Positions 1 to 11,691 of a stretch of DNA of 64,000 bases are shown one piece after another. Position 1 is the first letter of the stretch. Every line of letters begins with the position of its first letter. The stretch comes from Rhynchonema sp. JSB1_4 (lineage: Eukaryota > Nematoda > Chromadorea > Monhysterida > Xyalidae), in assembly GCA_030248065.1 (NCBI GenBank), contig JASAMV010001839.1, positions 85,506 to 149,505 on the forward strand, read 5' to 3'. Made by a program: the position numbers and the translations under genes. The notes beneath the pieces were generated by a model. It was given only the letters and a program-made list of their open reading frames with translations, was not told the DNA's origin and did not search any database.

Positions 1-244
1 AACGTGGCTCGAAACATGCGTGCTACTTGATGGCTGCTGTTGCGATGAAACATTTGCTGTATACTTTGTTTGGACCGAGAATAAAATGAAAGACTATACA
101 TGATGTTGATCCACGTGTTGTTGTGTTTTTTGGCTCTGAGCGCTTGGGTACGCAAGCGCTGAAATATCTGATGTCTGCGCCCCAATTCAAAGTTTGGATG
201 TTGCGAACGTACATATGTATTATACAGTGTGTGTCGTGTTTCAG

Positions 245-902
245 TTAAGCCCGAACGAGCGGGTGGATCGATGTTGTGCCGCATCTCCTGGGCTGCCAGC
301 TGCTTGCAAAGCACTTTGTTCATATGACTCGTTCATCAAAAGCTCCGTGGGTTACTAGGGTTATTTTTATGCTGTTCCAACGTTTTCAAGTCCGGATTCA
401 GATCCCAAATCTGATCCGTTTGAATATTCTTTAGAACTACTGTACGTTATTTTTTATGTTTAGCTTCAATTACAGTTGCTCTATTTAACATGTATGTACA
501 GTACCTGAGAACAGCCGCACAATGGGCGCAACACTGATTTGATATATCCATATTGAAGGGCGAAACTGCATTCGACCAAAAATCGAAAATTCGTTGCTTA
601 GGAGTTTTGTTATTTAATAAAACAGCAGATTGTGACACTTGCAGATATTGCAAGCTCATTTCTCCAAGAGCTGTCCAATGGGTCAGATGAACAAAATCTA
701 CGCGTGCGTGTCGCGAAGTCAGATTCACGTGCCATGTTGTCAGAGAAAGGGCATCGCGATGCCGTGTCTTGAATTTTGCGACTCCTCGACGTTCACGCTC
801 AGGGCCGACTTTAAATACTTGGGCTGTTTAGAGCCGGACAAACTCAATCCGATCAAACAATGTTTCTATGATTACGACACGGCGAATCCCGACTACGCTT
901 GA
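245..902 (+). CDS. DB-module secreted protein, gene 1 (5' end not identified)
   Basis: Two exons are visible, 245-346 and 645-902, both phase 0. The first encodes the front half of a DB module (LSPNERVDRCC, then CKALCSYDSF). The second encodes the rest (CVSRSQIHVPCCQ, then PCLEFCD, then IKQCFYDYD) and ends NPDYA-stop. The DB module is a nematode-specific, disulfide-rich extracellular domain whose biochemical role is unknown to me. Signal peptide and linker exons should lie upstream. None is convincing in 1-244, so the gene probably starts outside the window. It is the counterpart of 6600-7255 in the second duplication copy. An AATAAA at 1003-1008 is a plausible poly(A) signal. I saw no frame damage. 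Confidence 0.8.
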
Positions 903-1330
903 TTACTTATACAATATTTCCCAACAAATTTGTTGTTTTTGTTATTCATCGCTCTCAGATGCGTGTTTCTGTGTATATTCCTGGCGTGCAATTTGTGTGA
1001 GGAATAAAATCGGTGCGAGTCATTACTTGTAAACAACCTTGGCAGTAATTTGCGAGCACATAAATAAAAAGCGAACGACCGAACTTCACGAATACACCAT
1101 TTAACCTTTGAAATTGTACTGTCTTCTCTGTAACTTATGCAATTGCAACTGCAGCGCATGCATGTGCAAACATATGTAGGTCGTGTTTCTTTCTTTAATG
1201 ACAACCCTTGAATCTACACATCGGCTGGCAAATTTCAGTTTCTACATAACATTGCACTTTCCGGTTGTGGTCGTGAACCAATAACCTTAAAACTTTGCGT
1301 GTACTTCATGAGTTGATGGCCTGCGTCGTC
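903..1330. other. Intergenic, DB gene 1 to gene 2
   Basis: It holds the 3' UTR and poly(A) signal of gene 1 and presumably the promoter of gene 2. Nothing else is recognisable. The same stretch is repeated at 7256-7683. Confidence 0.6.
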
Positions 1331-3053
1331 ATGAAGGCTCAGCTGTTCATAGGTGCTGTATTTTTGGCATGCACAACATCATTTGAAGTATTAAAAATAG
1401 ATTCAGCCACGTGCGATCGACTGCCTTGCTCGTTATGCAGAGTAACACGAGCGATGGTGAGCGCTTGCGACTGCACACGTTGCAAACCGTTGGTGAGTGG
1501 AAAATTTGTTGATTTTCGTTTTCAAGATATGTATGTACATAAATTTAAAATGTACATACAGTATTTGTTTTCACAGATTGCCGATTCCACAACTGCTGCA
1601 CCACGCCAGGCAATAACATTAGGTGGGAGCACAATAATTAGTTTTGTTGTCAAGCCTTTCTAGCCATTGCCACAGCCTTTTTGCAGTGATTACGTTTCCA
1701 ACATCACGCACCGCGGGGGAATCTACTTCTGCGCAATCAAAAACAGCGACACCGAAAGCTTTAAACATTCCTGAGTCCACTGCAGGTTTGTGGTTGATGT
1801 GTTGACTGGAATTTAATTCACTGCCTTCATTGTGCACAAGTTTTAGTTGTGACAACTGCATCATCTGGAACCACAAAACAGCCGGCTTCTACAGCATCAC
1901 TGGAAAGCTATGAAATACACGAGCCCGCGACAGGTTCGAAACGCAACATATAGTATTAAATCAACGTCTTCATTGGATTGTTCACATTCACTTGGTCCGT
2001 TCCCATATTCAAACCACATTGCAGAAGATCCATGGGAGGTCTTTCTTCGAGGATCAACGAGGAATAAGCAGCATCGAAGTCTAGAACCTACAACTGAAGT
2101 CTGGCAGACTACGACAGCGCCTATTAACCGGCCGCCGACAACGACCGAAAAACTGCGGACGGTGCGTCACCTATGTATGGGCAATCCATTGGCTCATGGC
2201 ACTTTTTATACACACAGCGCATGCAGCAGCACACGCCATTTTCTAAACAAAATGTGCACTTTGAGAGAGTGTCATATTTTGATGACCGCTTTTTAATTTG
2301 TCCGGTTTTCATTTGCTGCTTGCCATAACATTTTTCTGCACTGTTGCAAAATTTGGGGATGTTTCAATTCAACGGATAACTGCAGAGAATATGTGCATTC
2401 ATTAGTGCCATGAGCTGGCGGATTGCCTATACTTGCGACTTTTGTTACCACGCTCACATGCAGCATGGCACATCACTAACGAACGTTTCGTGTTGGGACA
2501 ACCGCACATGTTTCCAATTTCAAGCCTGTATGTTTTTGTCAACCGTTTACTCTTATCACCGTTCCCGGGTACTCGAAGATGCTTACACTTTCCAGCTGAC
2601 TCCGAATGAACGTGTGCACCATTGTTGCCGTGCAGCTGGACTACCATCGGCATGTCTTGCACTCTGTTCGTACGAAACGTTCAACAAGCGCAATGTGTGT
2701 ATCTTTGAAACCATCAGTGCACAAGAAATTATCCGACAATATTTATTGATGATGTTAGAGTTCGCAAACGACTTTTGAATGCCAAACATTTGCAGATGAT
2801 TGACGCGTTCACGTCGAATTCCTGTCCGATGCATCGAATCACCCCGGTCTATTCGTGTGTGACGCGCAATCAGGATCATAGAAGTTGCTGCCAACGAAGC
2901 CAAATCAAGCGGCCGTGTTTGGATTTGTGCAATGCACAGTCGTTCCTACTCAGACTCGACATCAGATACTTGCGTTGTTTGGACGATCAACGGTTGAAAC
3001 ACATAAAACAATGTTTTTATGATTATGACAAAAGAAATCCTGTTTTTGCGTAA
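1331..3053 (+). CDS. DB-module secreted protein, gene 2
   Basis: Seven exons join in frame: 1331-1492, 1577-1622, 1687-1785, 1847-1933, 2052-2161, 2596-2694, 2796-3053 (861 nt, about 286 aa). Exon 1 starts at MKAQLFIGAVFLAC, a signal peptide. It continues into a small Cys cluster (ATCDRLPCSLCR, then ACDCTRC). An in-frame ATG at 1295 would weaken the signal peptide, so 1331 is preferred. Exons 2-5 encode a Thr/Ser/Pro linker likely to be O-glycosylated. Exons 6 and 7 encode one DB module: LTPNERVHHCC, then CLALCSYETF, then CPMHRITPVYSC, then IKQCFYDYD, ending NPVFA-stop. Predicted to be secreted. The paralogue at 7684-9446 has the same exon structure. Confidence 0.82.
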
Positions 3054-3500
3054 TTTGTGCGCCCTGCAGTAGTTGGCCTTGGTTTCTTGAAACTGTATTG
3101 TATAGCGAACTGCTGGTACAGCGTTTCCTGTTACTAAAAAACTGGTGATGATAAATCCTTTTACTCATGCCTTCCCTTGCACATTGATGAGTTTCCCTTT
3201 TGCGTTTCCTGCTATTTGCACTAACAATTGCACCTTCTCAACATAAAGGTTTTGTTGCAGGAAAACACTGTCGCTGAAACATAGATCACCGGCATTAATC
3301 TTCCGACGATGTGGGCTAGTACTCCACGAAGCTTCCTATGCGCTAGACACACCGTAAATTACAACGCGAGGTGTTTTTTGCTTTCGAAAGTGGGCGTTCA
3401 ACAATAATAATGTTGTCAATCAGTACGCATGTGTTCACAATACGGTTACACATACCTATGTAATGATAGATTTAAGAACAAGGAAGAGACTAAAGTTACT
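3054..3500. other. Intergenic, DB gene 2 to gene 3
   Basis: No exon or repeat recognised. It contains 3' UTR and presumed promoter sequence and is duplicated at 9447-9874 with small indels. Confidence 0.5.
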
Positions 3501-5468
3501 ATGGCTTTAAACGAAATAATTATTGTTTACCTGCCATTTGTTGTGCGATTTACGCTATCTGTCTTGGATCAACGTCCTGACCAATGCTGTATGGCGCAGC
3601 AATTACCGGAAGGTTGTCAGCGTCTTTGTTCCCATGATGCGTTCAATTCAACAGCTGTAAGTTGGCAGTTTCAATGATAATGTGCTCGTTTTCTCATAAT
3701 AATAGTTATGAACTCATGTTACGGACTATTATGTTTTATTTTTGTTACTGTGCATTACGTTTTTCAGATCAGTGACGCCATTTTATTGAACTCATGCAGT
3801 TTGAACGAGCTGAATCACGTATACCAGTGCATCAGCGGTGGCGAGGACCACAAATCATGTTGTGCTCATGAGGACATCAATCTGCCCGCCGACTGCGTTC
3901 CCGCGTGCGATGGGCCCAACTTTATTTTGGAGCTCGGCGCAACGTTTGCTAAATGTGTCGCCGACGAGAACAAATTCGATCGTATACGCCAATGTTTCTA
4001 CCGCCGTGAAGGCGATTGCGCCATTTACGGCCACTGCGATGATGTGGTGCCAGCACCGTCGCCCACACCCACCATAAGAAAACGCTTCAGTGGAAAAAGA
4101 CGTCGTTTAGGCACGAGCGAGACCAAACGCAGATCTGCATTGGAATCTAATCGGAGGAGAATGAGGAAGACTGGTGCGAGGACTGCTGAGAGCCAAACTC
4201 AGGTACGGCTTACGAGTAAAGTTGAACAAATGAACTGTGTATGCGCAACCTCACGTGAGGTCATCAGTTCTGATTGCAAACCTGCAGCATGTGCCTTCCA
4301 GTTGCCTCCAGGCGAGCGATTTGCGCAGTGTTGCAAGCAAATACACGATTTGCCTGAAAAATGCCAGCAATTCTGTTCAGATAACGGGTTGAATGGTCCA
4401 GCGGTTAGCCCATTTTCGAAAAAAAGAACATATTTTCTGTTAATGAGCGCTGTAAATCTGATAACTTCATGCAACTCAATGTATTTTCAGCTGAAACACG
4501 CTATTATTTGGTCATTCTGCCTCCTGAAGCAGTGGGTTAATAAAAAAATTTTTTTATTCAAACCCCATTTTTTTTAAAAAAAAATTTTTTTTTTAACTTA
4601 AAAAAAATTTTTTTTATTCCAGCCAAAAACTGCCAGAAACGAAAAAAAATGAGCGCTAAAACAAAAAATAGTGGCATTTTTCTTCCATAACGTGTGGTAA
4701 GTGCATATAAAGCACTCACGACACGAAAACAATACTAAACAATGGTCAATGAGTACCAACAGTAGTCAGGTACACACCCGTACACTTCCTCCACGTGGTG
4801 TGGGTGCCTTGGTGTGGCTTTGTGACACTCAAGACGGTAAATTTGGGTGAAACTATTGCCTCTTGGTACACGACCAATGCAAATATGTGACAAACAGTGT
4901 AAATATAGAGTGAATATCACACCGAATCACTGCTTTCGGGTCTGTTGCATGGATAAATGCATGCCCACCCAGTCACATGTACATGTGTAATCATATGAGA
5001 GGCCATGTGAGTGTGTGCACTATGTCTAGATGCCACAAAACAACGATTATGGCACCCAATACACCCATGGTAGGGTCGGGTGATGTTAACAGTAGCAATT
5101 TTTATGCAAAAAATAGCACTTTTAGAGCAAAAAAATAGAGAAATTTTCGAATTTTGAAATAATAAAAAAAAATATTTTTTTTTTAACTTTTGGTACGAAT
5201 TTTTTTTTTAAAAAAAAAAATTTTTTTTTTAATAAAAAAAAAAACATTTTTTTTTTTAAAAACCACTGTCCTGAAGCACATCAACCAAGTTTTCCACTGT
5301 GCAACGGGCGGAGTTGATCACACTGATTGCTGCACAAGCAAGGGTATTGGTCCGCCATGCGTAGATGTGTGCAAGACTGACTTTGAAATAAATTCGAGCC
5401 TGAAATACGAACCATGCGTCAAGGAAAATCAATTTAATCCGATCAAGGATTGTTTCTTTGGACGATGA
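3501..5468 (+). pseudogene. DB-module protein gene 3, broken by transposon in last exon
   Basis: Exons are 3501-3656 (signal peptide, start MALNEIIIVYLPFV), 3768-4202, 4302-4403, and a last exon beginning at 4491. The intact design, seen at 9875-11101, is two DB modules joined by a basic linker rich in RKR and RRR. Here the last exon is cut after 39 nt by a 739-bp MITE (4530-5268). The reading frame enters the element and stops at 4577, so the second half of DB module 2 is lost. The remaining part of that exon is still present at 5277-5468 and is otherwise open to its TGA. DB module 1 (CCMAQQLPEGC, then CVPACDGPNF) is undamaged, so a truncated secreted product remains possible. Confidence 0.85.
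4530..5268. mobile_element. hAT-like MITE, 739 bp, inserted in DB gene 3
   Basis: The termini are CAGTGGGTT and AACCACTG, short inverted repeats of hAT style. They are flanked by a perfect 8-bp target-site duplication TCCTGAAG (4522-4529 and 5269-5276). The uninterrupted target is present in the second duplication copy at about 10902-10909. The interior is A/T-palindrome rich at both ends (runs of A alternating with T) with about 450 bp of unique sequence. No transposase reading frame was found, so it would depend on a transposase encoded elsewhere. hAT assignment rests on TSD length and terminal CAG..CTG only. Confidence 0.85.
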
Positions 5469-6071
5469 TATACAGTACCAGCTGCAATTTTTGGCTGATT
5501 GGCGGCAGAACGCAATATGCTGAACGTACGTAGTAGGTAGTGGCACTTACAGGGCAGCTGCATGTTCTGTTGTCTGTTTCCTTTCAGCCCGTTGCTTTCT
5601 TGCTAGAGTACCTACCGGTATATTGATTTGATACAAGCTCAACCACAAGCTCATGGAATTCCTGGTGCAATAAAACAGTTAATTCAGTTCACCGCGTCAG
5701 GAGGCACAAATACCTACCATCCCAGTACTAAAAGTGTAGCATGTGTTGCTTGCCCACGCGTCAGCGAGTTATTTTTCAACAAGAAAATTACCAACTTACG
5801 GCATCAATTTATATTATAAGTTACATTATTCAGTACACAAGGTAAAATTACGAGCCGCGCTGTGTAATAAAATTCGTCGCTAAAACATCGCTCATTTTTA
5901 AAGGGTTTCCTAAATGTGTGTGATGGATAAAAAACGCACCGTGTTCGCAAACATGCACAGACACATCTACCTATACTCCTTACGACGTTCACACACCGGT
6001 TTTGTTTGACCTCGCATATACATATATATGCTCGCAAAAAGTCTTGCGGCCACGACAAAAAAAAATTGAAA
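5469..6071. other. Intergenic, DB gene 3 to gene 1'
   Basis: No exon recognised. The sequence just after the stop (ATACAGTACCAGCTGCAATT, about 5469) matches the terminus of the TA-flanked MITE at 44670-45242, so a fragment of that family may lie here and in the other copy (about 11102). The rest is presumed 3' UTR and promoter. Confidence 0.45.
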
Positions 6072-7255
6072 ATGTGGAGGTCCGACGTAATTTTCGTTCT
6101 GCTTTCGTTTTCCTCAGTCGTTGAGTCACAAAGGAATCTGTATGAGGACTGCATCATGGCAAATGCATGTGAAGACTGTTCTCAGAAAGATACAGCTGAA
6201 CTGCGCGATCGCTGCAAAAAACAGTGCCAGGATATCTGCCGAGTCAGTTAGACTTACAGTATTTGTCATTCAGTTTCACAATCCAAACTAAACCTGTTCT
6301 TTGATATATGTATGTATTTAGTTTCCGTGTGGCTAATGTCACCACAACCGCACAATTGCAACCATGTATAATTTCAGCTCGCATGCAGTCTGCCAGGACA
6401 ACGATGTCCAACACCGCAACCAACGACCAGAAATCGGAGAGCTGTTAGTGCATACATGATGTTGATCCACGTGTTGTTGTGTTTTCTGACTATGAGCGCT
6501 TGGGTACGCAAGCGCTGAAATATTTGATGTCTGCGCCCCAATTCAAAGTTTGGATGTTGCGAACGTATGTATTATACAACAGTGTGTGTCGTGTTTCAGT
6601 TAAGCCCGAACGAGCGGGTGGATCGATGTTGTGCCGCATCTCCTGGGCTGCCAGCTGCTTGCAAAGCACTTTGTTCATATGACTCGTTCGTCAAAAGCTC
6701 CGTGGGTTACTAGGCTTATTTTTTATGCTGTTCCAACGTTTTCAAGTCCGGATTCAGATCCCAAATCTAATCCGTTTGAATATTGTTTAGAACTACGTTA
6801 TTTTTTATGTTTAGCTTCAATTATAGTTGCTCTATTTAACATGTATGTACAGTACCTGAGAACAGCCGCACAATATGGGCGCAACACTGATTTGATATAT
6901 CCATATTGAAGGGCGAAACTGCATTCGACCAAAAATCGAAAATTCGTTGCTTAGGAGTTTTGTTATTTGATAAAACAGCAGATTGTGACACTTGCAGATA
7001 TTGCAAGCTCATTTCTCCAAGAGCTGTCCAATGGGTCAGATGAACAAAATCTACGCGTGCGTGTCGCGAAGACAGATTCACGTGCCATGTTGTCAGAGAA
7101 AGGGCATCGCGATGCCGTGTCTTGAATTTTGCGACTCCTCGACGTTCACGCTCATCGCCGACTTTAAATACTTGGGCTGTTTAGAGCCGGACAAACTCAA
7201 TCCGATCAAACAATGTTTCTATGATTACGACACGGCGAATCCCGACTACGCTTGA
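6072..7255 (+). CDS. DB-module secreted protein, gene 1' (chimeric across duplication junction)
   Basis: Exons are 6072-6242, 6378-6443, 6600-6701, 6998-7255 (597 nt, 198 aa), all phase 0. Exon 1 starts MWRSDVIFVLLSFSSVVES (signal peptide). It continues with a Cys module: YEDCIMANACEDC, then DRCKKQCQDICR. Exon 2 adds LACSLPGQRC and a short TPQPTTRNRR linker. Exons 3 and 4 form one DB module like gene 1. Exon 1 and most of exon 2 lie in duplication copy 1 and match the start of the gene at 11692. Exons 3 and 4 lie in copy 2 and match gene 1. The 37-nt stretch 6415-6451 between the copies includes the end of exon 2 and its GTTAGT donor. AATAAA lies at 7356-7361. Confidence 0.8.
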
Positions 7256-7683
7256 TTACTTATACAATATTTCCCAACAAATTTGTTGTTTTTGTTATTC
7301 ATCGCTCTCAGATGCGTGTTTCTGTGTATATTCCTGGCGTGCAATTTGTGTGAGGAATAAAATCGGTGCGAGTCATTACTTGTAAACAACCTTGGCAGTA
7401 ATTTGCGAGCACATAAATAAAAAGCGAACGACCGAACTTCACGAATACACCATTTAACCTTTGAAATTGTACTGTCTTCTCTGTAACTTATGCAATTGCA
7501 ACTGCAGCGCATGCATGTGCAAACATATGTAGGTCGTGTTTCTTTCTTTAATGACAACCCTTGAATCTACACATCGGCTGGCAAATTTCAGTTTCTACAT
7601 AACATTGCACTTTCCGGTTGTGGTCGTGAACCAATAACCTTAAAACTTTGCGTGTACTTCATGAGTTGATGGCCTGCGTCGTC

Positions 7684-9446
7684 ATGAAGGCTCAGCTGTT
7701 CATAGGTGCTGTATTTTTGGCATGCACAACATCATTTGAAGTATTAAAAATAGATTCAGCGACGTGCGATCGACTGCCTTGCTCGTTATGCAGAGTAACA
7801 CGAGCGATGGTGAGCGCTTGCGACTGCACACGTTGCAAACCGTTGGTGAGTGAAAAATTTGTTGATTTTTGTTTTCAAGATATGTACATATGTACATAAA
7901 TTTAAAATGTACATTTATTTTCACAGATTGCCGATTCCACTACTGCCACACCACGCCAGGCAATAACATTAGGTGGGAGGACAATAATTAGTTTTGTTGT
8001 CAAGCCTTCGTGGTCATTACACCACAGCCTTTTTTCAGTGATTACGTTTCCACCATCACGCACCGCGGGGGAATCTACTTCTGCGCAATCAAAAACAGCG
8101 ACACCGGAAGCTTTAAACATTCCTGAATTCGCTGCAGGTTTGTGGTTGATGTGTTGACTGGAATTTAATTCACTGCCTTTATTGTGCACAAGTTTTAGTT
8201 GTGACAACTGCATCATCTGGAACCACAAAACAGCCGGCTTCTGCACAATCTACAGCATCACTGGAAAGCTATGAAATACACGAGCCCGCGACAGGTTCGA
8301 AACGCAACATATAGTATTAAATCAACGTCTTCATTGGTTTGTTCACATTCACTTGGTTTGTTCCCATATTCAAACCACATTGCAGAAGATCCATGGGAGG
8401 TCTTTCTTCGAGGATCAACGATGAATAAGCAGCATCGAAGTCTAGAACCTACAACTGAAGTCTGGCAGACTACGACAGCGCCTATTAACCGGCCGACAAC
8501 GACCGAAAAACTGCGGACGGTGCGTCACCTATGTATGGGCAATCCATTGGCTCATGGCACTTTTTATACACACAGCGCATGCAGCAGCACACGCCATTTT
8601 CTAAACAAAATGTGCACTTTGAGAGAGTGTCATATTTTGATGACCGCTTTTTAATGTGTCCGGTTTTCATTTGCTGCTTGCCATAACATTTTTCTGCACT
8701 GTTGCAAAATTTGGGGATGTTTCAATTCAACGGATAACTGCAGAGAATATGTGCATTCATTGACGGCAGCAATGCAGCATGCAGCCTGTGTGTGCGAGTG
8801 CCATGAGCTGGCGGATTGCCTATACTTGCGACTTTTGTTACCACGCTCACATGCAGCATGGCGCATCACTAACGAACGTTTCGTGTTGGGACAACCGCAC
8901 ATGTTTCCAATTTCAAGCCTGTAGGTTTTTGTCAACCGTTTACTCTTATCACCGTTCCCGGGTACTCGAAGATGCTTACACTTTCCAGCTGACTCCGAAT
9001 GAACGTGTGCATCATTGTTGCCGTGCAGCTGGACTACCATCGGCATGTCTTGCACTCTGTTCGTACGAAACGTTCAACAAGCGCAATGTGTGTATCTTTG
9101 AAACCAACAGTGCACAAGAAATTATCCGACAATATTCATTGATGATGTTAGAGTTCGCAAACGACTTTTGGAAGCCAAACATTTGCAGATGATCGACGCG
9201 TACACGTCGAATTCCTGTCCGATGCATCGAATCACCCCGGTCTATTCGTGTGTGACGCGCAATCAGGATCATAGAAGTTGCTGCCAACGAAGCCAAATCA
9301 AGCGACCGTGTTTGGATTTGTGCAATGCACAGTCGTTCCTACTCAGACTCGACATCAGATACTTGCGTTGTTTGGACGATCAACGGTTGAAACACATAAA
9401 ACAATGTTTTTATGATTATGACAAAAGAAATCCTGTTTTTGCGTAA
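7684..9446 (+). CDS. DB-module secreted protein, gene 2'
   Basis: Seven exons in frame: 7684-7845, 7927-7972, 8039-8137, 8199-8294, 8413-8519, 8989-9087, 9189-9446 (867 nt, about 288 aa). Domain order matches gene 2: signal peptide MKAQLFIGAVFLAC, small Cys cluster, Thr/Ser-rich linker over four exons, one DB module ending NPVFA-stop. Compared with gene 2, indels in the coding exons are multiples of three (+9 in exon 4, -3 in exon 5), and every splice site is retained. The protein is likely secreted and functional. Confidence 0.82.
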
Positions 9447-9874
9447 TTTGTGGGCCTGCTTGGCCTTGGTTTCTTGAAATTGTATTGTATAGCGAACTGC
9501 TGGTACAGCGTTTCCTGTTACTAAAAAACTGGTGATAAATCATTTTACTCATGCCTTCCCTTGCACATTGATGAGTTTCCCTTTTGCGTTTCCTGCTTTG
9601 CACTAACAATTACACCTTCTCAACACAAAAAGGTTTTGTTGCAGGAAAACACTGTCGCTGAAACATATACATACTGTAGATCACCGGCATTAATCTTCCG
9701 ACGATGTGGGCTAGTACTCCACGAAGCTCCCTGTCGTAAATTACAACGCGAGGTGTTTTTTTGTTTTCGAAAGTGGGCGTTCAACGATAATAATGTTGTC
9801 AATCAGTACGAATACAAACAAGTGTTCAAAATAGGGTTACACATGCCTAGAACAAGGAAGAGACTAAAGTTGCT

Positions 9875-11101
9875 ATGGCTTTAAACGAAATAATTATTGT
9901 TTACCTGTCATTGGTTGTGCGATTTACGCTGTCTGTCTTGGATCAACGTCCTGACCAATGCTGTATGGCGCAGCAATTACCGGAAGGTTGTCAGCGTCTT
10001 TGTTCCCATGATGCGTTCAATTCAACAGCTGTAAGTTGGCAGTTTCAATGATAATGTGCTCGTTTTCTCATAATAATAGTTCTGAACTCGTGTTACGGAC
10101 TATTATGTTTTATGTTTGTTACTGTGCATTACGTTTTTCAGATCAGCGACGCCATTTTATTGAACTCATGCAGTTTGAACGAGCTGAATCACGTATACCA
10201 ATGCATGAGCGGTGGCGAGGACCACAAATCATGTTGTGCTCATGAGGACATCAATCTGCCCTCCGACTGCGTTCCCGCATGCGATGGGCCCAACTTTATT
10301 TTGGAGCTCGGCGCAACGTTTGCAAAATGCGTCGCCGACAAGAACAAATTCGATCGTATACGCCAATGTTTCTACCGCCGTGAAGGCGATTGCGCCATTT
10401 ACGGCCACTGCGATGATGTGGTGCCAGCACCGTCGCCCACACCCACCATAAGAAAACGCTTCAGTGGAAAAAGACGTCGTTTAGGCACGAGCGAGACGAA
10501 ACGCAGATCTGCATTGGAATCTAATCGGAGAAGAATGAGGAAGACTGGTGCGAGAGCTGCTGAGAGACAAACTCAGGTACTTACATACGGCTTGCGAGTA
10601 AACTTGAACAAATGAACTATGCGCAACCTCACATGAGGTTATCAGTTCTGATTGCAAGCCTGCAGCATGTGCCTTCCAGTTGCCTCCAGGCGAGCGATTT
10701 GCGCAGTGTTGCAAGCAAATACACGATTTGCCTGAAAAATGCCAGCAATTCTGTTCAGATAACGGGTTGAATGGTCCAGCGGTTAGCCCATTTTCGAAAA
10801 AAAGAACATATATTTTCTGTTAATGAGCGCTGTAAATCCAATAACTTCGTGCAACTCAATGTATTTTCAGCTGAAACACGCTATTATTTGGTCATTCTGC
10901 CTCCTGAAGCACATCAACCAAGTTTTCCACTGTGCAACGGGCGGAGTTGATCACACTGATTGCTGCACAAGCAAGGGTATTGGTCCGCCATGCGTAGATG
11001 TGTGCAAGACTGACTTTGAAATAAATTCGAGCCTGAAATACGAACCATGCGTCAAGGAAAATCAATTTAATCCGATCAAGGATTGTTTCTTTGGACGATG
11101 A
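9875..11101 (+). CDS. DB-module secreted protein, gene 3' (intact, two DB modules)
   Basis: Exons are 9875-10030, 10142-10576, 10680-10781, 10871-11101 (924 nt, 307 aa), all phase 0. Exon 1 encodes the signal peptide (MALNEIIIVYLSLVV-like) running directly into the front half of DB1 (DQCCMAQQLPEGC). Exon 2 gives the back half of DB1 (NSCSLNELNHVYQC, then IRQCFYRREGDC) and a very basic linker (KRFSGKRRR, NRRRMRK) that could be a proprotein-convertase site. Exon 3 opens DB2 (LPPGERFAQCC) and exon 4 closes it (HINQVFHC, then CCTSKGIGPPC, then IKDCFFGR-stop). This is the undamaged reference for the broken copy at 3501-5468. Confidence 0.85.
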
Positions 11102-11691
11102 TATACAGTACCAGCTGCAATTTTTGGCTGATTGGCGGCAGAACGCAATATGCTGAACGTACGTAGTAGGTAGTGGCACTTACAGGGCAGCTGCATGTTC
11201 TGTTGTCTGTTTCCTTTCAGCCCGTTGCTTTCTTGCTAGAGTACCTACCGGTATATTGATTTGATACAAGCTCAACCACAAGCTCATGGAATTCCTGGTG
11301 CAATAAAACAGTTAATTCAGTTCACCGCGTCAGGAGGCACAAATACCTACCATCCCTTTAAACGTATAGCATGTGTTGCTTGCCCACGCGTCAGCGAGTT
11401 ATTTCTCAGTAAGAAAATTACCAACTTACGGCATCCATTTATATTAGAAGTTACATTATTCAGTACACAAGGTAGAATTACGAGCCGTGCTGTAATAAAG
11501 TTCGTCGCTGAAACACCGCTCAATTTTAAAGGGTTTCCTAAATGTGTTTCATGGATGAAAAAACGCACCGTGCTCGCAAACATGCACAGACACATCTATA
11601 CTCTTTGCGATGTTCACACACCGGTTTTGTTTTACCTCGCATATAAATATATGCTCGCAAAAAGTCTTGTGGCCACGATAAAAAATTTAAA

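Larger units (their letters stand above)
96..6414. repeat. Tandem duplication, copy 1 (three DB genes plus 5' end of a fourth)
   Basis: This block is nearly identical by eye to 6452-12021. The match begins at the shared ATACATGATGTTG (96 and 6452) inside an intron. It ends after CGATGTCCAACAC (6414 and 12021) inside a linker exon of a DB gene. The copies differ by scattered substitutions, small indels, a 22-bp gap near 2400 relative to 8755, and a 739-bp transposon in this copy. The block holds the 3' part of DB gene 1, all of genes 2 and 3, and the first exon plus part of the second exon of a further DB gene. Confidence 0.93.

Noticed and set aside
893..1204. 103-codon minus-strand frame repeated at 7246-7557
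   Set aside because: Its conservation is explained by the recent tandem duplication; it is antisense to the 3' UTR of DB gene 1 and has no recognisable features.
5628..5819. Frame starting MIQAQPQAHGIPGA, also at 11261-11710
   Set aside because: It differs in length and content between the two duplication copies (indels not multiples of three), so it is not under coding constraint.
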